DNA from: Variovorax sp. IB41
Lineage (GTDB): Bacteria > Pseudomonadota > Gammaproteobacteria > Burkholderiales > Burkholderiaceae_C
Direction of reading: 5' to 3'
DNA length: 64,000 nucleotides
NCBI RefSeq assembly: GCF_016405905.1
Contig: NZ_JAEFCB010000017.1
Span: 1 to 64,000, forward strand
Numbering within the stretch: the first letter of the stretch is position 1; every line of letters starts with the position of its first letter. The notes under the pieces are model-generated. The model had not been told where the DNA came from and did no database searches. It was given only the letters and a program-made list of their open reading frames with translations. Below are positions 44,513-52,885 of the stretch, piece after piece. The position numbers and the translations under genes were made by a program.

Positions 44513-44899
44513 TCACATCATGAAGTTGATGCGAAACACATTGCCCTCGGGGTCGAGCAGCACGCTCTGGTACCAGTTGTAGTAGGTGACGTAGGGCGGC
44601 TTGATGAGCGTGGCGCCGGCCTCGAGCGCGACGGGCACCATGCGGTCGACGTCGGCTCGGCTGTCGACGTCGATGTTCAGCAGGAACTTCACGCCGCGCG
44701 TGTCGGAGAACTCGGACAGGTGCAGCAGCTCGTAGGCGTCGAGCGCGTTGAAGCCCAGGCTCGATTTGCCGGTGTCCAGGCCGCGAAAGATCGGCGAGCG
44801 GATCGCCTCGATTTCCGCAAAGCCGAACACGCGCTGGTAGAAGCCGCTGAGCGCGACCACGTCTTTTGCGAAGACGTTGACGTAGGAGAGGTGGGCCAT
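44513..44899 (-). CDS. VOC (glyoxalase/dioxygenase superfamily) protein
   Basis: A 128-residue protein of two beta-alpha-beta-beta-beta units. HLSYVNVFAKDVVALSGFYQ and DPEGNVFRINFM give candidate metal ligands (His3 and Glu near residue 122). VOC proteins include lyases, isomerases and ring-cleaving dioxygenases. It lies 14 bases downstream of the dioxygenase gene and 65 bases upstream of the binding protein, inside the RutR-linked operon. A role in processing the dioxygenase product is possible but unproven. Confidence 0.88.
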   Translation of the reverse strand: MAHLSYVNVFAKDVVALSGFYQRVFGFAEIEAIRSPIFRGLDTGKSSLGFNALDAYELLHLSEFSDTRGVKFLLNIDVDSRADVDRMVPVALEAGATLIKPPYVTYYNWYQSVLLDPEGNVFRINFMM

Positions 44900-44913
44900 G
44901 CCGGGTCTTCAGC

Positions 44914-45915
44914 CTAGGCCGTCGCCTTGGTCCCGCCGAAGGTCGTCTGCTTGACGAACTTGGAGGTGAGGTGATCGCCCGAGGAGATGGGCGCGTACTT
45001 GGGCGTCTCGCCCGGCGCGAGGCAACTGGGCAGGCACTCGACCATCGCGTCGTAGTTCGGCTGGTGAAAGAACACCAGCGACTGGCGGCGGTTGGTGCCC
45101 GCCACCTCGAAGGGCGGGTTGACCACGCGGTGCAGCGTGGACACCCAGAGGTCGTTGGTCCACTGCATCATCAGGTCGGCGATGTTGACGACCATGCCGC
45201 CCTCGACCTGCGGCACGTCGACCCACTGGCCCGCCTTGTTGAAGACCTGCAGGCCTTTGTCGTCGGGCAGCACGATGGTGAGGCTGCCGTAGTCGCTGTG
45301 CGCGCCCGCTCGCAGCTGGCCCGGCAGCGGCGCCTCGCGCTGCGGCGGATAACTGAGCACGCGGAACATGCTGATGTGCGCGTCGATCTTGTCGTCGAAG
45401 AACGTCTCGGGCAGTTCCAGGCCGAGCGCGAAGATGCGCATCAGCGAGCGCGAGAGGTCGCTCATCGCCTCGAAGTAGCCTTCGTAGGCCTCGCGGAATC
45501 CGTCGATGGGCGGCCAGCTGTTGGGCTCGAAGTGCGGGCCCGCGGCGGGGCCGTGGTGGTAGTCGTCGTCGGGCACGTTCGAGGGGCCGATGGAGAACGA
45601 TTCCTTCAGGTCGCCGGGCGCCGCTTCTTCCAGGCTGTACGACAGGCCCTCCTCGCCGACCGCGCTGTAGCCGCGCACCGCGTCTTCGCGCGGCCGGTCG
45701 ACCTTGCGCTTTTCCGCCAGCGGCATGTTGAAGAACTCGCGCGAGAGCGAGGAGACGCGCGACACCAGCTCGGGCGCGATGCCGTGGTTGGTGATGACCA
45801 GGAAGCCGATGCTGCGGCAGGCCTCGTCCACTTGCCTGGCGACCTGCGCCTTGCCTTCGGCCGTGCCGGCGAAGTAGGGCGCCAGATCGATGATGGGGAC
45901 GGACAGCAGGGTCAT
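44914..45915 (-). CDS. 2-oxoglutarate/Fe(II) dioxygenase (isopenicillin N synthase-like)
   Basis: A 333-residue enzyme. The N-terminal DIOX_N domain contains VPIIDLAPYFAG and GFLVITNHGI. The catalytic jellyroll has the iron ligands His and Asp in AGAHSDYGSLTIVLPDD, a distal His in STLHRVVNPP, and the 2-oxoglutarate-binding Arg-x-Ser in NRRQSLVFF. The family includes fungal thymine 7-hydroxylase. As it is the first gene after a RutR box and a sigma-54-like promoter, oxidation of thymine or another pyrimidine is a reasonable guess. Other substrates, including amino acids or purines such as xanthine, cannot be excluded. Confidence 0.88.
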   Translation of the reverse strand: MTLLSVPIIDLAPYFAGTAEGKAQVARQVDEACRSIGFLVITNHGIAPELVSRVSSLSREFFNMPLAEKRKVDRPREDAVRGYSAVGEEGLSYSLEEAAPGDLKESFSIGPSNVPDDDYHHGPAAGPHFEPNSWPPIDGFREAYEGYFEAMSDLSRSLMRIFALGLELPETFFDDKIDAHISMFRVLSYPPQREAPLPGQLRAGAHSDYGSLTIVLPDDKGLQVFNKAGQWVDVPQVEGGMVVNIADLMMQWTNDLWVSTLHRVVNPPFEVAGTNRRQSLVFFHQPNYDAMVECLPSCLAPGETPKYAPISSGDHLTSKFVKQTTFGGTKATA

Positions 45916-45949
45916 GGGCGGTTCCTCGTGCTTGGCATGCCTTTCGCCA

Positions 45950-45965
45950 TGCAACGTCTGTGCCA
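45950..45965 (-). promoter_or_regulatory. Sigma-54 (-24/-12) promoter of the dioxygenase-transporter operon
   Basis: Read on the minus strand this is TGGCACAGACGTTGCA. Against the consensus TGGCACG-N4-TTGCW it differs only at the seventh base, and the invariant GG and GC are correctly spaced. It lies 34 bases upstream of the dioxygenase start. A RutR-like box is immediately upstream at 45970-45981. Candidate NtrC half-sites (TGGTGCG) lie at 46005-46011 and 46068-46074, but no full enhancer is evident. Confidence 0.7.
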
Positions 45966-45969
45966 GTTG

Positions 45970-45981
45970 GACCAAATGGAC
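45970..45981. promoter_or_regulatory. RutR operator-like box in the divergent rutR region
   Basis: GACCAAATGGAC, flanked by TTG on the left and AAA on the right, matches the RutR consensus TTGACCANNTGGTCAA with a perfect left core (GACCA) and one mismatch in the right core (TGGAC for TGGTC). It sits between rutR and the dioxygenase gene, so it could control both. Confidence 0.65.
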
Positions 45982-46117
45982 AAACCCTGTTTGTCGCGTC
46001 AGCATGGTGCGTGCCGTGGGGGCCGGGCGGCCACCGTGGCGCAACGCGATGCACCGCGGCCTTACAGTGGTGCGCCGTTCAGAGAACCTGCAATCCGACA
46101 ACGAAGAGCGAGGGAAG

Positions 46118-46834
46118 ATGCCCAAGATCAAGGCGCCCAAGGCGCTGGCCACGGCCAGCACGACCGACAAGACCCCGCCGCGCAAGCGCGCGAAACCCGC
46201 AGTGCGCAGCGCCTCCGCCGTGAGCCGGCGCCTGCGCCAGATCGAGGACAAGCGCAGCGCGATCCTCGGCGCGGCGCTCGGGCTGTTCTCGCGCTTCGGG
46301 CTGCACGGCACCTCGATCGACCAGGTGGCCGCGCGCGCCGATGTGTCCAAGAGCAACCTGCTCTATTACTTCGCGAACAAGGAGGAGCTGTACGTCAACG
46401 TGCTGCGCGACCTGCTCGCGGTGTGGCTCGAACCGCTGCGCGGCTTCAGCGCCGAGCAGGACCCGAGCCAGGCCATCGGCGACTACATCCGCCGCAAGCT
46501 CGTGATCTCGCGCGACCGGCCCGATGCGTCGCGCTTGTTCTGTCTGGAGATGATCCAGGGTGCGCCGCTGCTGCGCGATGAACTGGACCGCGAATTGCGC
46601 ACGCTGGTGGAGCGCAAATCGGAGGTGATCCGCGCCTGGGTCGATGCCGGCAAGCTCGCGCCGGTCGACCCGCACCACCTGATCTTCGCGCTCTGGGCGA
46701 TCACGCAGCACTACGCGGATTTCGGCGTGCAGGTGCAGGCGCTGTCGGGGCACACGCTGGACGATGCGGCGTTCTTCGAGCAGACGGTGCAGAGCGTGCA
46801 GCGCATCGTGCTGCAGGGCATCACGGTGCGATGA
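46118..46834 (+). CDS. rutR: TetR-family pyrimidine utilization regulator RutR
   Basis: A 238-residue regulator. A TetR helix-turn-helix (FSRFGLHGTSIDQVAARADVS, KSNLLYYFANKEELY) is followed by the YcdC/RutR ligand domain with ARLFCLEMIQGAPLL-like sequence and a C-terminal WAITQHYADFG. In E. coli RutR binds uracil or thymine and releases the rut promoter. The ATG at 46118 follows GAGGGAAG. It is divergent from the dioxygenase operon and convergent with rutF, whose stop is 2 bases away. The N-terminal ~45 residues are basic and Ala/Pro-rich. Confidence 0.93.
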   Translation: MPKIKAPKALATASTTDKTPPRKRAKPAVRSASAVSRRLRQIEDKRSAILGAALGLFSRFGLHGTSIDQVAARADVSKSNLLYYFANKEELYVNVLRDLLAVWLEPLRGFSAEQDPSQAIGDYIRRKLVISRDRPDASRLFCLEMIQGAPLLRDELDRELRTLVERKSEVIRAWVDAGKLAPVDPHHLIFALWAITQHYADFGVQVQALSGHTLDDAAFFEQTVQSVQRIVLQGITVR

Positions 46835-46835
46835 C

Positions 46836-47384
46836 TCAATGCGGCGGCGCCGCGATCTCGTGGTAGCGGCGATCGAAGTAGATGAGGCTTTGCGCGGCGC
46901 CGCCGATGGCGATGGCCACCGCTTCGCAGAACAGCACGTCGTGCGTGCCGGCACGGGTCGCGCTGACCACACGGCAATCGAAAGAAGCGGCTGCGTCCTG
47001 GAGCACCGGCGAGCCCGTCGTCTTGCGGCTCCAGCGGCCGGCCGCGAAGCGCTCGTCCATCGGCGTCTTGCCGCCGAAGAGGCCCGAGAGCGCCTGGTGG
47101 CCCGCCGCCAGCACGTTCACGCAGAGCACGCCGTTGGCGGTGAACGCGGGGTACACCGAGGCCGAGCGGTTCAGGCACACCAGCAGCATCGGCGGCTCGT
47201 CGGTCACGCTGCACACGGCCGACGCGGTGAAGCCGGCGCGGCCTGCGGGACCGTCGGTCGTGATGATGTTCACCGCCGCGCCCAGGCGCGCCATCGCGTT
47301 GCGGTAGTCGGCCTTGGGGAGCATGTTCGGCGGGCCGCTCGGCGGATGGCTTGGCGGAGTGGGGGAAGCCATGGCGTTCAGCAT
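46836..47384 (-). CDS. rutF: Flavin reductase RutF
   Basis: A 182-residue flavin reductase-like protein. It contains AMARLGAAVNIITTDGPAGRAGF as consecutive blocks, ASAVCSVTDEPPMLLVCLNR and LFGGKTPMDERF, all close to E. coli RutF. It supplies reduced FMN to RutA. The ATG at 47384 has GGAG 7 bases upstream, so I favour it over the ATG at 47324; the extra ~20 residues are Pro/Ser-rich and probably unstructured. It is the last rut gene, and no rutG follows. Confidence 0.94.
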   Translation of the reverse strand: MLNAMASPTPPSHPPSGPPNMLPKADYRNAMARLGAAVNIITTDGPAGRAGFTASAVCSVTDEPPMLLVCLNRSASVYPAFTANGVLCVNVLAAGHQALSGLFGGKTPMDERFAAGRWSRKTTGSPVLQDAAASFDCRVVSATRAGTHDVLFCEAVAIAIGGAAQSLIYFDRRYHEIAAPPH

Positions 47385-47401
47385 GTGGAGCTCCGCTGGC
47401 T

Positions 47402-47998
47402 TCAGGCCAGGAGGCAGGCTTCGTCGAAGGGCAGGCGCGGCAGGCGGCCGAACACCTTCGACACGTCGCCGTGGCCGAGGTTGATGAGGAAGTTGGTGGT
47501 CCAGTCGGTGCCTTCGAAAAAAGCCGCATCGACCTTGGCCTTGTCGAAGCCGGACATCGGTCCCGCATCGAGCCCCACCGCGCGCGCGGCGAGCAGCAGG
47601 TAGCCGGCCTGCAGGCTGGCGTTGCGGAACGCCGTTTCGTGCGCCGCCTCGGGGCTGCCGGTGAACCAGCTGCGCGCATCGCCGTGCGGGAACAGCGTGG
47701 GGAGCTTGTCGTAGAACTTGCGGTCCCACGCGGCGATCACGGTGACCGGCGCCGACATGGTCTTGTCGAGATTGCCCTTCGACAATGCGGGCGCCAGGCG
47801 CTGCTTGCCCTCGGGCGTGCGCACGAACACAAAGCGCGCGGGCGAGCAGTTGGCCGAGGTCGGGCCAAGGCTCGCGAGCGCGTAGATCTGCTGGAGTTGC
47901 GCATCGGAAACGGGTGCATCGGTCCATCCGTTGTGGCTGCGCGCGCCGGTGAAGAGAAGCGACAGCGCGGCGTCGTCGAGGGTCTGTGGGGTGGTCAT
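47402..47998 (-). CDS. rutE: Probable malonic semialdehyde reductase RutE
   Basis: A 198-residue nitroreductase-fold protein. It has RSHNGWTDAPVSDAQLQQIYA, LGPTSANCSPARFVFVRT, and AGPMSGFDKAKVDAAFF, matching RutE/HadB-type enzymes. It reduces the toxic malonic semialdehyde from uracil breakdown to 3-hydroxypropionate. The start overlaps the rutD stop (ATGA), and rutF follows 17 bases later. Confidence 0.94.
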   Translation of the reverse strand: MTTPQTLDDAALSLLFTGARSHNGWTDAPVSDAQLQQIYALASLGPTSANCSPARFVFVRTPEGKQRLAPALSKGNLDKTMSAPVTVIAAWDRKFYDKLPTLFPHGDARSWFTGSPEAAHETAFRNASLQAGYLLLAARAVGLDAGPMSGFDKAKVDAAFFEGTDWTTNFLINLGHGDVSKVFGRLPRLPFDEACLLA

Positions 47999-48810
47999 GC
48001 GGGTACTGCGGAAATTGCGGGTGCGGCGACCCGGGCGAGGAAATCGAGCAGGCTGCGGTTGAAGGCGGCCGCCTCGGTCACGCTGTGCGCGTGGCCGCCG
48101 TGCGGCATGAAGTCCAGCGTCACGTCGCCGAGGCCGTCGGCCAGGCGCTGCGAGCAGGTCCAGGGCACGAGCACGTCGTCCCTGGCGGCGGCGACGAGCG
48201 TGGGCGCGGCGATTTCGGCAAGGCGCGCATCGACGTCGAAGGCGCGCAGCGCGGCGATGCGCGCGCGCATGTTGGCCTCCCCGGGAAAGTGTGCGAAGGC
48301 GTGATCGACCTCGTCTGCCACGCGCTGCGCATGTTCCGCACACCAGGCGGCGGAGTACAGGAAGATCGGTTGCGCTTCCACGTAGGCGCGCGCACCGAGC
48401 GCGCCCAGGAGCGCGAGCCGCGCGTCGAAACAGCGTGCCGAATGCGGGTTCGGCTTCGACCATGCGTTGACGAGCACAAGGCTTGCCACGCGCTCGGGCG
48501 CGTCGAGCGCGAGCTGCAGGCCGACGAGGCCGCCGAGCGCATGGCCCGCGAAGTGGCATTGCGCGGTGCCGGTGGCATCGAGGATCTCCAGCACGTCCTG
48601 CGCCATGTCGGCGATGGCGTAGTCGCCGGTCAGCGCGTCCGGGCTGCGGCCCGTGCCGCGCTGGTCGTACACGATGACGCGGTGGCCCGCCGCGACCAGC
48701 GCGCCGAGCTGCGGCTGCCAGAAGCTGGCCGAGCCGCCGAGGCCGGAAGACAGCAGCACTGTCGCCGCCGCGTCCGACGGCCCGTGCACTTCGCGGTGCA
48801 GCGCGCTCAT
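47995..48810 (-). CDS. rutD: Alpha/beta hydrolase-fold RutD (aminoacrylate deaminase step)
   Basis: A 271-residue alpha/beta hydrolase-fold protein. Characteristic strings are LLSSGLGGSASFWQPQL, VIVYDQRGTGRSPD and GHALGGLVGLQLAL. The nucleophile elbow has Ala91 rather than Ser, as in E. coli RutD from memory, so it is not a classical serine hydrolase. It is thought to help convert aminoacrylate to malonic semialdehyde. It lies 5 bases after rutC and overlaps rutE. Confidence 0.93.
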   Translation of the reverse strand: MSALHREVHGPSDAAATVLLSSGLGGSASFWQPQLGALVAAGHRVIVYDQRGTGRSPDALTGDYAIADMAQDVLEILDATGTAQCHFAGHALGGLVGLQLALDAPERVASLVLVNAWSKPNPHSARCFDARLALLGALGARAYVEAQPIFLYSAAWCAEHAQRVADEVDHAFAHFPGEANMRARIAALRAFDVDARLAEIAAPTLVAAARDDVLVPWTCSQRLADGLGDVTLDFMPHGGHAHSVTEAAAFNRSLLDFLARVAAPAISAVPA

Positions 48811-48815
48811 GGCGT

Positions 48816-49208
48816 TCAGGCCTTCGTGCCGATGTGCGCGATCGAGGCGATCTCGACGAGCGCATCGGGCTTCACGAGGCCGCACTGGATGCAGTAGCGC
48901 GCGGGCTTGGTGCCCGGAAAGAACTCGGCATACACCGCATTGATCTTCGCGTAGTCGGCCCAGTCCTTGAGCATGATCTGGTTGAAGGTCACGTCGTCCA
49001 TGGTGCCGCCCGCGGCTTCGACCACGCCCTGGATGGTGGTGAGCACATGGCGCGCCTGCGCACTCGCGTCGCCCACGGACACCACGTTGTTGTCCTTGTC
49101 GAAGGGCAGCGTGCCCGAGACGTAGAGCACGCCGTCGGCGAGCGCGCCGGGAACATAGGGGGCCAGGGGCACGCCGGTGCCGGGCGGGATGATGGCTTGC
49201 TTGGGCAT
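48816..49208 (-). CDS. rutC: RidA-family RutC (aminoacrylate processing)
   Basis: A 130-residue YjgF/RidA-family trimer subunit. Motifs are GALADGVLYVSGTLPFDKDN, VEAAGGTMDDVTFNQIMLKD and the C-terminal ALVEIASIAHIG with KPARYCIQCGLVKPDAL. The conserved Arg in PARYC is the usual active-site residue. RutC acts on the unstable 3-aminoacrylate intermediate. AAGGAG precedes its start. Confidence 0.95.
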   Translation of the reverse strand: MPKQAIIPPGTGVPLAPYVPGALADGVLYVSGTLPFDKDNNVVSVGDASAQARHVLTTIQGVVEAAGGTMDDVTFNQIMLKDWADYAKINAVYAEFFPGTKPARYCIQCGLVKPDALVEIASIAHIGTKA

Positions 49209-49229
49209 TCGAGGACTCCTTGAAATGAA

Positions 49230-50021
49230 TCAGGCGATGGCCGATGCGGCCGTTGCGGGTTGAGCGGCGACGTGCGGCGCGAAGGTGCTGCAGAACTGCT
49301 CGACCGTGGAGACCCATCCGAAGAAGGTCTCCACGTTGTAGACGGAGGCCTTCTGGATGGCCGCGCCACCGAGCTCGTGCGTCGCGTCTTCCAGCATCAC
49401 CGCGAAGTACTCCAGGTGGAACGCGTCGCGCAACGTCGACTCGACGCACACGTTGGTGGCGATGCCGGTGAACACGAGGTGGCGAATGCCGCGCGCGCGC
49501 AGGGTGCTGTCCAGCGTGCTGTTGAAGAAGCCGCTGTAGCGCGTCTTGGGCACGACGATGTCGCCGTCCTGCGGCTTCATCTGGCCGATGAGTTCGTAGT
49601 CCCAGCCGCCCTTGGCGAGGAACTTGCCTTGCAGCTCGGGCCTGGCGCGCATGGTCTTGAGCGCGTTCGACTTGTGCCAGTTGGGCGAGCCGGGGCCGCC
49701 GGCTTCGACGTACGCCGCGTCCCAGCCGTTCTGCAGGAACACGACCAGCATGCCGGTCGCGCGCGCGGCGGCGATGGTGCGTGCGATGTTGGCGATGGTG
49801 CCCTGCGCGCCGGAGATGTCGAAGCCGGCCGAGTCGACATAGCCGCCGAGCGAGGCGTAGGCGTTCTGCATGTCGACGACGACGAGCGCCGAGTCGCTGG
49901 CGTGCAGTGCCAGTGGCTCGGGGCGCGCGGGCAGCACGCGCGGCGCGGGCGAACCGGGCAGGCGCGGCGCGCCGACGGGCGTGGTCGAGGTGAGCGTGGC
50001 GTTGCGTGCGGGCGTGGTCAT
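49230..50021 (-). CDS. rutB: Ureidoacrylate amidohydrolase RutB
   Basis: A 263-residue isochorismatase-fold amidohydrolase. The aspartate is in ALVVVDMQNAYASLGGYVD, the lysine in IVVPKTRYSGFFNSTLD, and the cysteine in TGIATNVCVESTLRDAFH. It cleaves (Z)-3-ureidoacrylate from RutA to aminoacrylate, CO2 and ammonia. An N-terminal ~35 residues rich in Pro and Thr precede the domain. It is 17 bases after rutA and 21 bases before rutC. Confidence 0.95.
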   Translation of the reverse strand: MTTPARNATLTSTTPVGAPRLPGSPAPRVLPARPEPLALHASDSALVVVDMQNAYASLGGYVDSAGFDISGAQGTIANIARTIAAARATGMLVVFLQNGWDAAYVEAGGPGSPNWHKSNALKTMRARPELQGKFLAKGGWDYELIGQMKPQDGDIVVPKTRYSGFFNSTLDSTLRARGIRHLVFTGIATNVCVESTLRDAFHLEYFAVMLEDATHELGGAAIQKASVYNVETFFGWVSTVEQFCSTFAPHVAAQPATAASAIA

Positions 50022-50038
50022 GCGCGTCTTCCTTTTTT

Positions 50039-51151
<1,113 letters not shown>

Positions 51152-51184
51152 GAAGGGCTCCTGTTGCGGGGTTGAGGAGCCCTA

Positions 51185-51200
51185 TGCATGGCGCGTGCCA
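51185..51200 (-). promoter_or_regulatory. Sigma-54 (-24/-12) promoter of rutABCDEF
   Basis: On the minus strand the sequence is TGGCACGCGCCATGCA. The -24 half TGGCACG is perfect, the spacing is N4, and the -12 half is ATGCA instead of TTGCA, keeping the essential GC. A transcript would start about 12 bases downstream, giving a leader of roughly 23 bases before the rutA ATG with its AGGAG site. Confidence 0.75.
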
Positions 51201-51254
51201 GTCGGAGAAGTCTTTTCAAATCAACGGGTTACGGTTTTTCGGTGTTTGTGTTCC

Positions 51255-51266
51255 GACCATTTGGTC
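51255..51266. promoter_or_regulatory. RutR operator upstream of rutA
   Basis: GACCATTTGGTC has both core half-sites (GACCA and TGGTC) perfect with a 2-base spacer, as in the E. coli RutR consensus TTGACCANNTGGTCAA. It lies 55 bases upstream of the -24 element. Because it is between the enhancer-like site and the promoter, RutR could hinder activator looping. Confidence 0.8.
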
Positions 51267-51314
51267 CAAAGTGGAGCAGGCGAACCGAAAGAATTGCGGC
51301 GGCGCGGTGCGGGC

Positions 51315-51331
51315 CGGACCAAAGCGGTGCA
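51315..51331 (-). promoter_or_regulatory. NtrC enhancer-like site upstream of rutA
   Basis: On the minus strand the site reads TGCACCGCTTTGGTCCG. Compared with the NtrC pattern TGCAC-N5-TGGTGCA it has a perfect left half and two mismatches in the right half. It is centred about 150 bases upstream of the expected rutA start of transcription, an ordinary enhancer distance. Confidence 0.5.
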
Positions 51332-51367
51332 GCGTCCGCGTCACGAACGGCACGGCAAAATCACGCC

Positions 51368-51820
51368 ATGCCCAAGACCCCACACCGCGCCGCCGCGGCC
51401 ATCGGCGGCACCGCCGACGATGTCGAGGCGGCTTTCTACGAAGCGCTGCAGCGCGGCGACATCGACGCGCTGATGGCCTGCTGGGCCGACGAGGACGAGG
51501 TGTTCTGCGTGCACCCCGGCGGCCCGCGGCTTGTGGGCAACGTGGCGATCCGCGCGGCCTTCGAGCAGATGTTCGGCAACGGCGCGATCCACGCGATGCC
51601 GGCGCGGGTGCGCAAGATCGAGTCGCTCGCGAGCGCCGTGCACAACGTGCTCGAGCGCATCGAGGTGCTCACCGCCGAAGGCCCGCGCCATGCCTTCGTG
51701 CTGGCCACCAACGTCTATCACAAGACCGCGCAGGGCTGGCGCATGGTGGCGCACCATGCGAGCCCGGGCAGTGCGCGGGAGCCCGACGACGCGAACGATC
51801 CGCCCCAGACCCTGCATTGA
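51368..51820 (+). CDS. NTF2-like (SnoaL-type) small protein
   Basis: A 150-residue protein with the NTF2-like cone fold pattern: VEAAFYEALQRGDIDALMACWAD, HPGGPRLVGNVAIRAAFEQMF, and a final strand GWRMVAHHASPG. Such proteins are often small dimeric enzymes or ligand binders; the family name YybH/DUF4440-like also fits. The ATG at 51368 avoids the rutA regulatory region. Its stop shares a base with the next start (TGATG), so it is probably coupled to the hydrolase gene. Confidence 0.82.
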   Translation: MPKTPHRAAAAIGGTADDVEAAFYEALQRGDIDALMACWADEDEVFCVHPGGPRLVGNVAIRAAFEQMFGNGAIHAMPARVRKIESLASAVHNVLERIEVLTAEGPRHAFVLATNVYHKTAQGWRMVAHHASPGSAREPDDANDPPQTLH

Positions 51821-52881
51821 TGTCTTCCGCCGATTCCTCTTCTTCTCTTCGATCGTCGATGGGCTACGTGGCGCCGCGCTGGCTGCCCGGCGGCAACCTG
51901 CAGACCATCTGGGCCGCGCTCCATGCGCGCCGCTTCGACGGCACCGCACCCGTGTACCGCCGCGAGCGCTGGAATGCACCCGACGGAGACTTCATCGACG
52001 TCGATTTCATCGATGCGCCGTTGCCGGGTCCGCGGCCGCTGCTGGTGCTGTTCCACGGGCTCGAAGGCTCGTCGCGCAGCCATTACGCGGAGGCTTTCGC
52101 GGCCTTCGCGGCCGAGCACGGAATGGCCTTCGCGGTGCCGCACTTCCGGGGCTGCAGCGGCGAGCTGAACCTCGCGCCGCGCGCGTACCACTCGGGCGAT
52201 TACGAAGAGATCGGCTGGATCCTGCGGCGAATGCACGCCCAGTACCGCCTGGCCGGTGGCGGCCCGGTGCTGGCCGCGGGCGTCTCGCTCGGCGGCAACG
52301 CGCTCTTGCGCTGGGCCTGCGAGGCGGGCGACACGGCGCGCGAATCGGTCGCCGCCGTGGCCTCGGTCTGCGCGCCGCTCGACCTGGCCGCGGGCGGCGA
52401 GGCGATCGGCCGCGGCTTCAACAGGCTGGTCTACACGCGCATGTTCCTTGCGACCATGAAGCCCAAGGCGATGGCCAAGCTGGCGCAGTTCCCGGGCCTC
52501 TTCGACCGCGAGCGGCTGCTGGCCGCGCGCGACCTCTACACCTTCGACGATGTGTTCACCGCGCCGCTGCACGGCTTTCGCAATGCCGACGACTACTGGG
52601 CGCGGGGCTCGTCCAAGCCGCACCTGGGCCAGATCCGCGTGCCCACGCTGGTGGTGAATGCGCTCAACGATCCGTTCATTCCGGCCCGGAGCCTTCCGGG
52701 GCCGGGCGAGGTCGGGCGGCACGTCACGCTGTGGCAGCCTGCGCACGGCGGGCATGTGGGCTTTCCGCTCGGGCTGCCGCCGGGGCATGTGCGCGGGATG
52801 CCGGAGCGCGTGGGCAGCTGGCTGCAGTTGCACGGCGGCGTTTCGGCTGACGCTTTCGCGCCGCAACCGGCAGGAGAATGA
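51820..52881 (+). CDS. YheT-family alpha/beta hydrolase
   Basis: A 353-residue hydrolase. The catalytic serine is in AAGVSLGGNALLRW, the aspartate in VVNALNDPFIP and the histidine in PAHGGHVGFP. The N-terminal YVAPRWLPGGNLQTIWAAL is the YheT/ABHD1-3 hallmark (often ending LQTI). It is probably a carboxylesterase on lipid-like substrates. It sits between an NTF2-like gene and the DUF2946 gene with almost no spacing. Confidence 0.92.
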   Translation: MSSADSSSSLRSSMGYVAPRWLPGGNLQTIWAALHARRFDGTAPVYRRERWNAPDGDFIDVDFIDAPLPGPRPLLVLFHGLEGSSRSHYAEAFAAFAAEHGMAFAVPHFRGCSGELNLAPRAYHSGDYEEIGWILRRMHAQYRLAGGGPVLAAGVSLGGNALLRWACEAGDTARESVAAVASVCAPLDLAAGGEAIGRGFNRLVYTRMFLATMKPKAMAKLAQFPGLFDRERLLAARDLYTFDDVFTAPLHGFRNADDYWARGSSKPHLGQIRVPTLVVNALNDPFIPARSLPGPGEVGRHVTLWQPAHGGHVGFPLGLPPGHVRGMPERVGSWLQLHGGVSADAFAPQPAGE

Positions 52882-52885
52882 ATCG

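Noticed and set aside
45924..45940. Plus-strand TGGCATGCC... as a sigma-54 promoter for rutR
   Set aside because: It has mismatches in both halves and would leave a leader of about 170 bases; the minus-strand site is far better.
48535..48545. Missing catalytic serine in RutD (GHALG) as a sign of inactivation
   Set aside because: From memory E. coli RutD also has GHALG, so this is a family feature and not decay.
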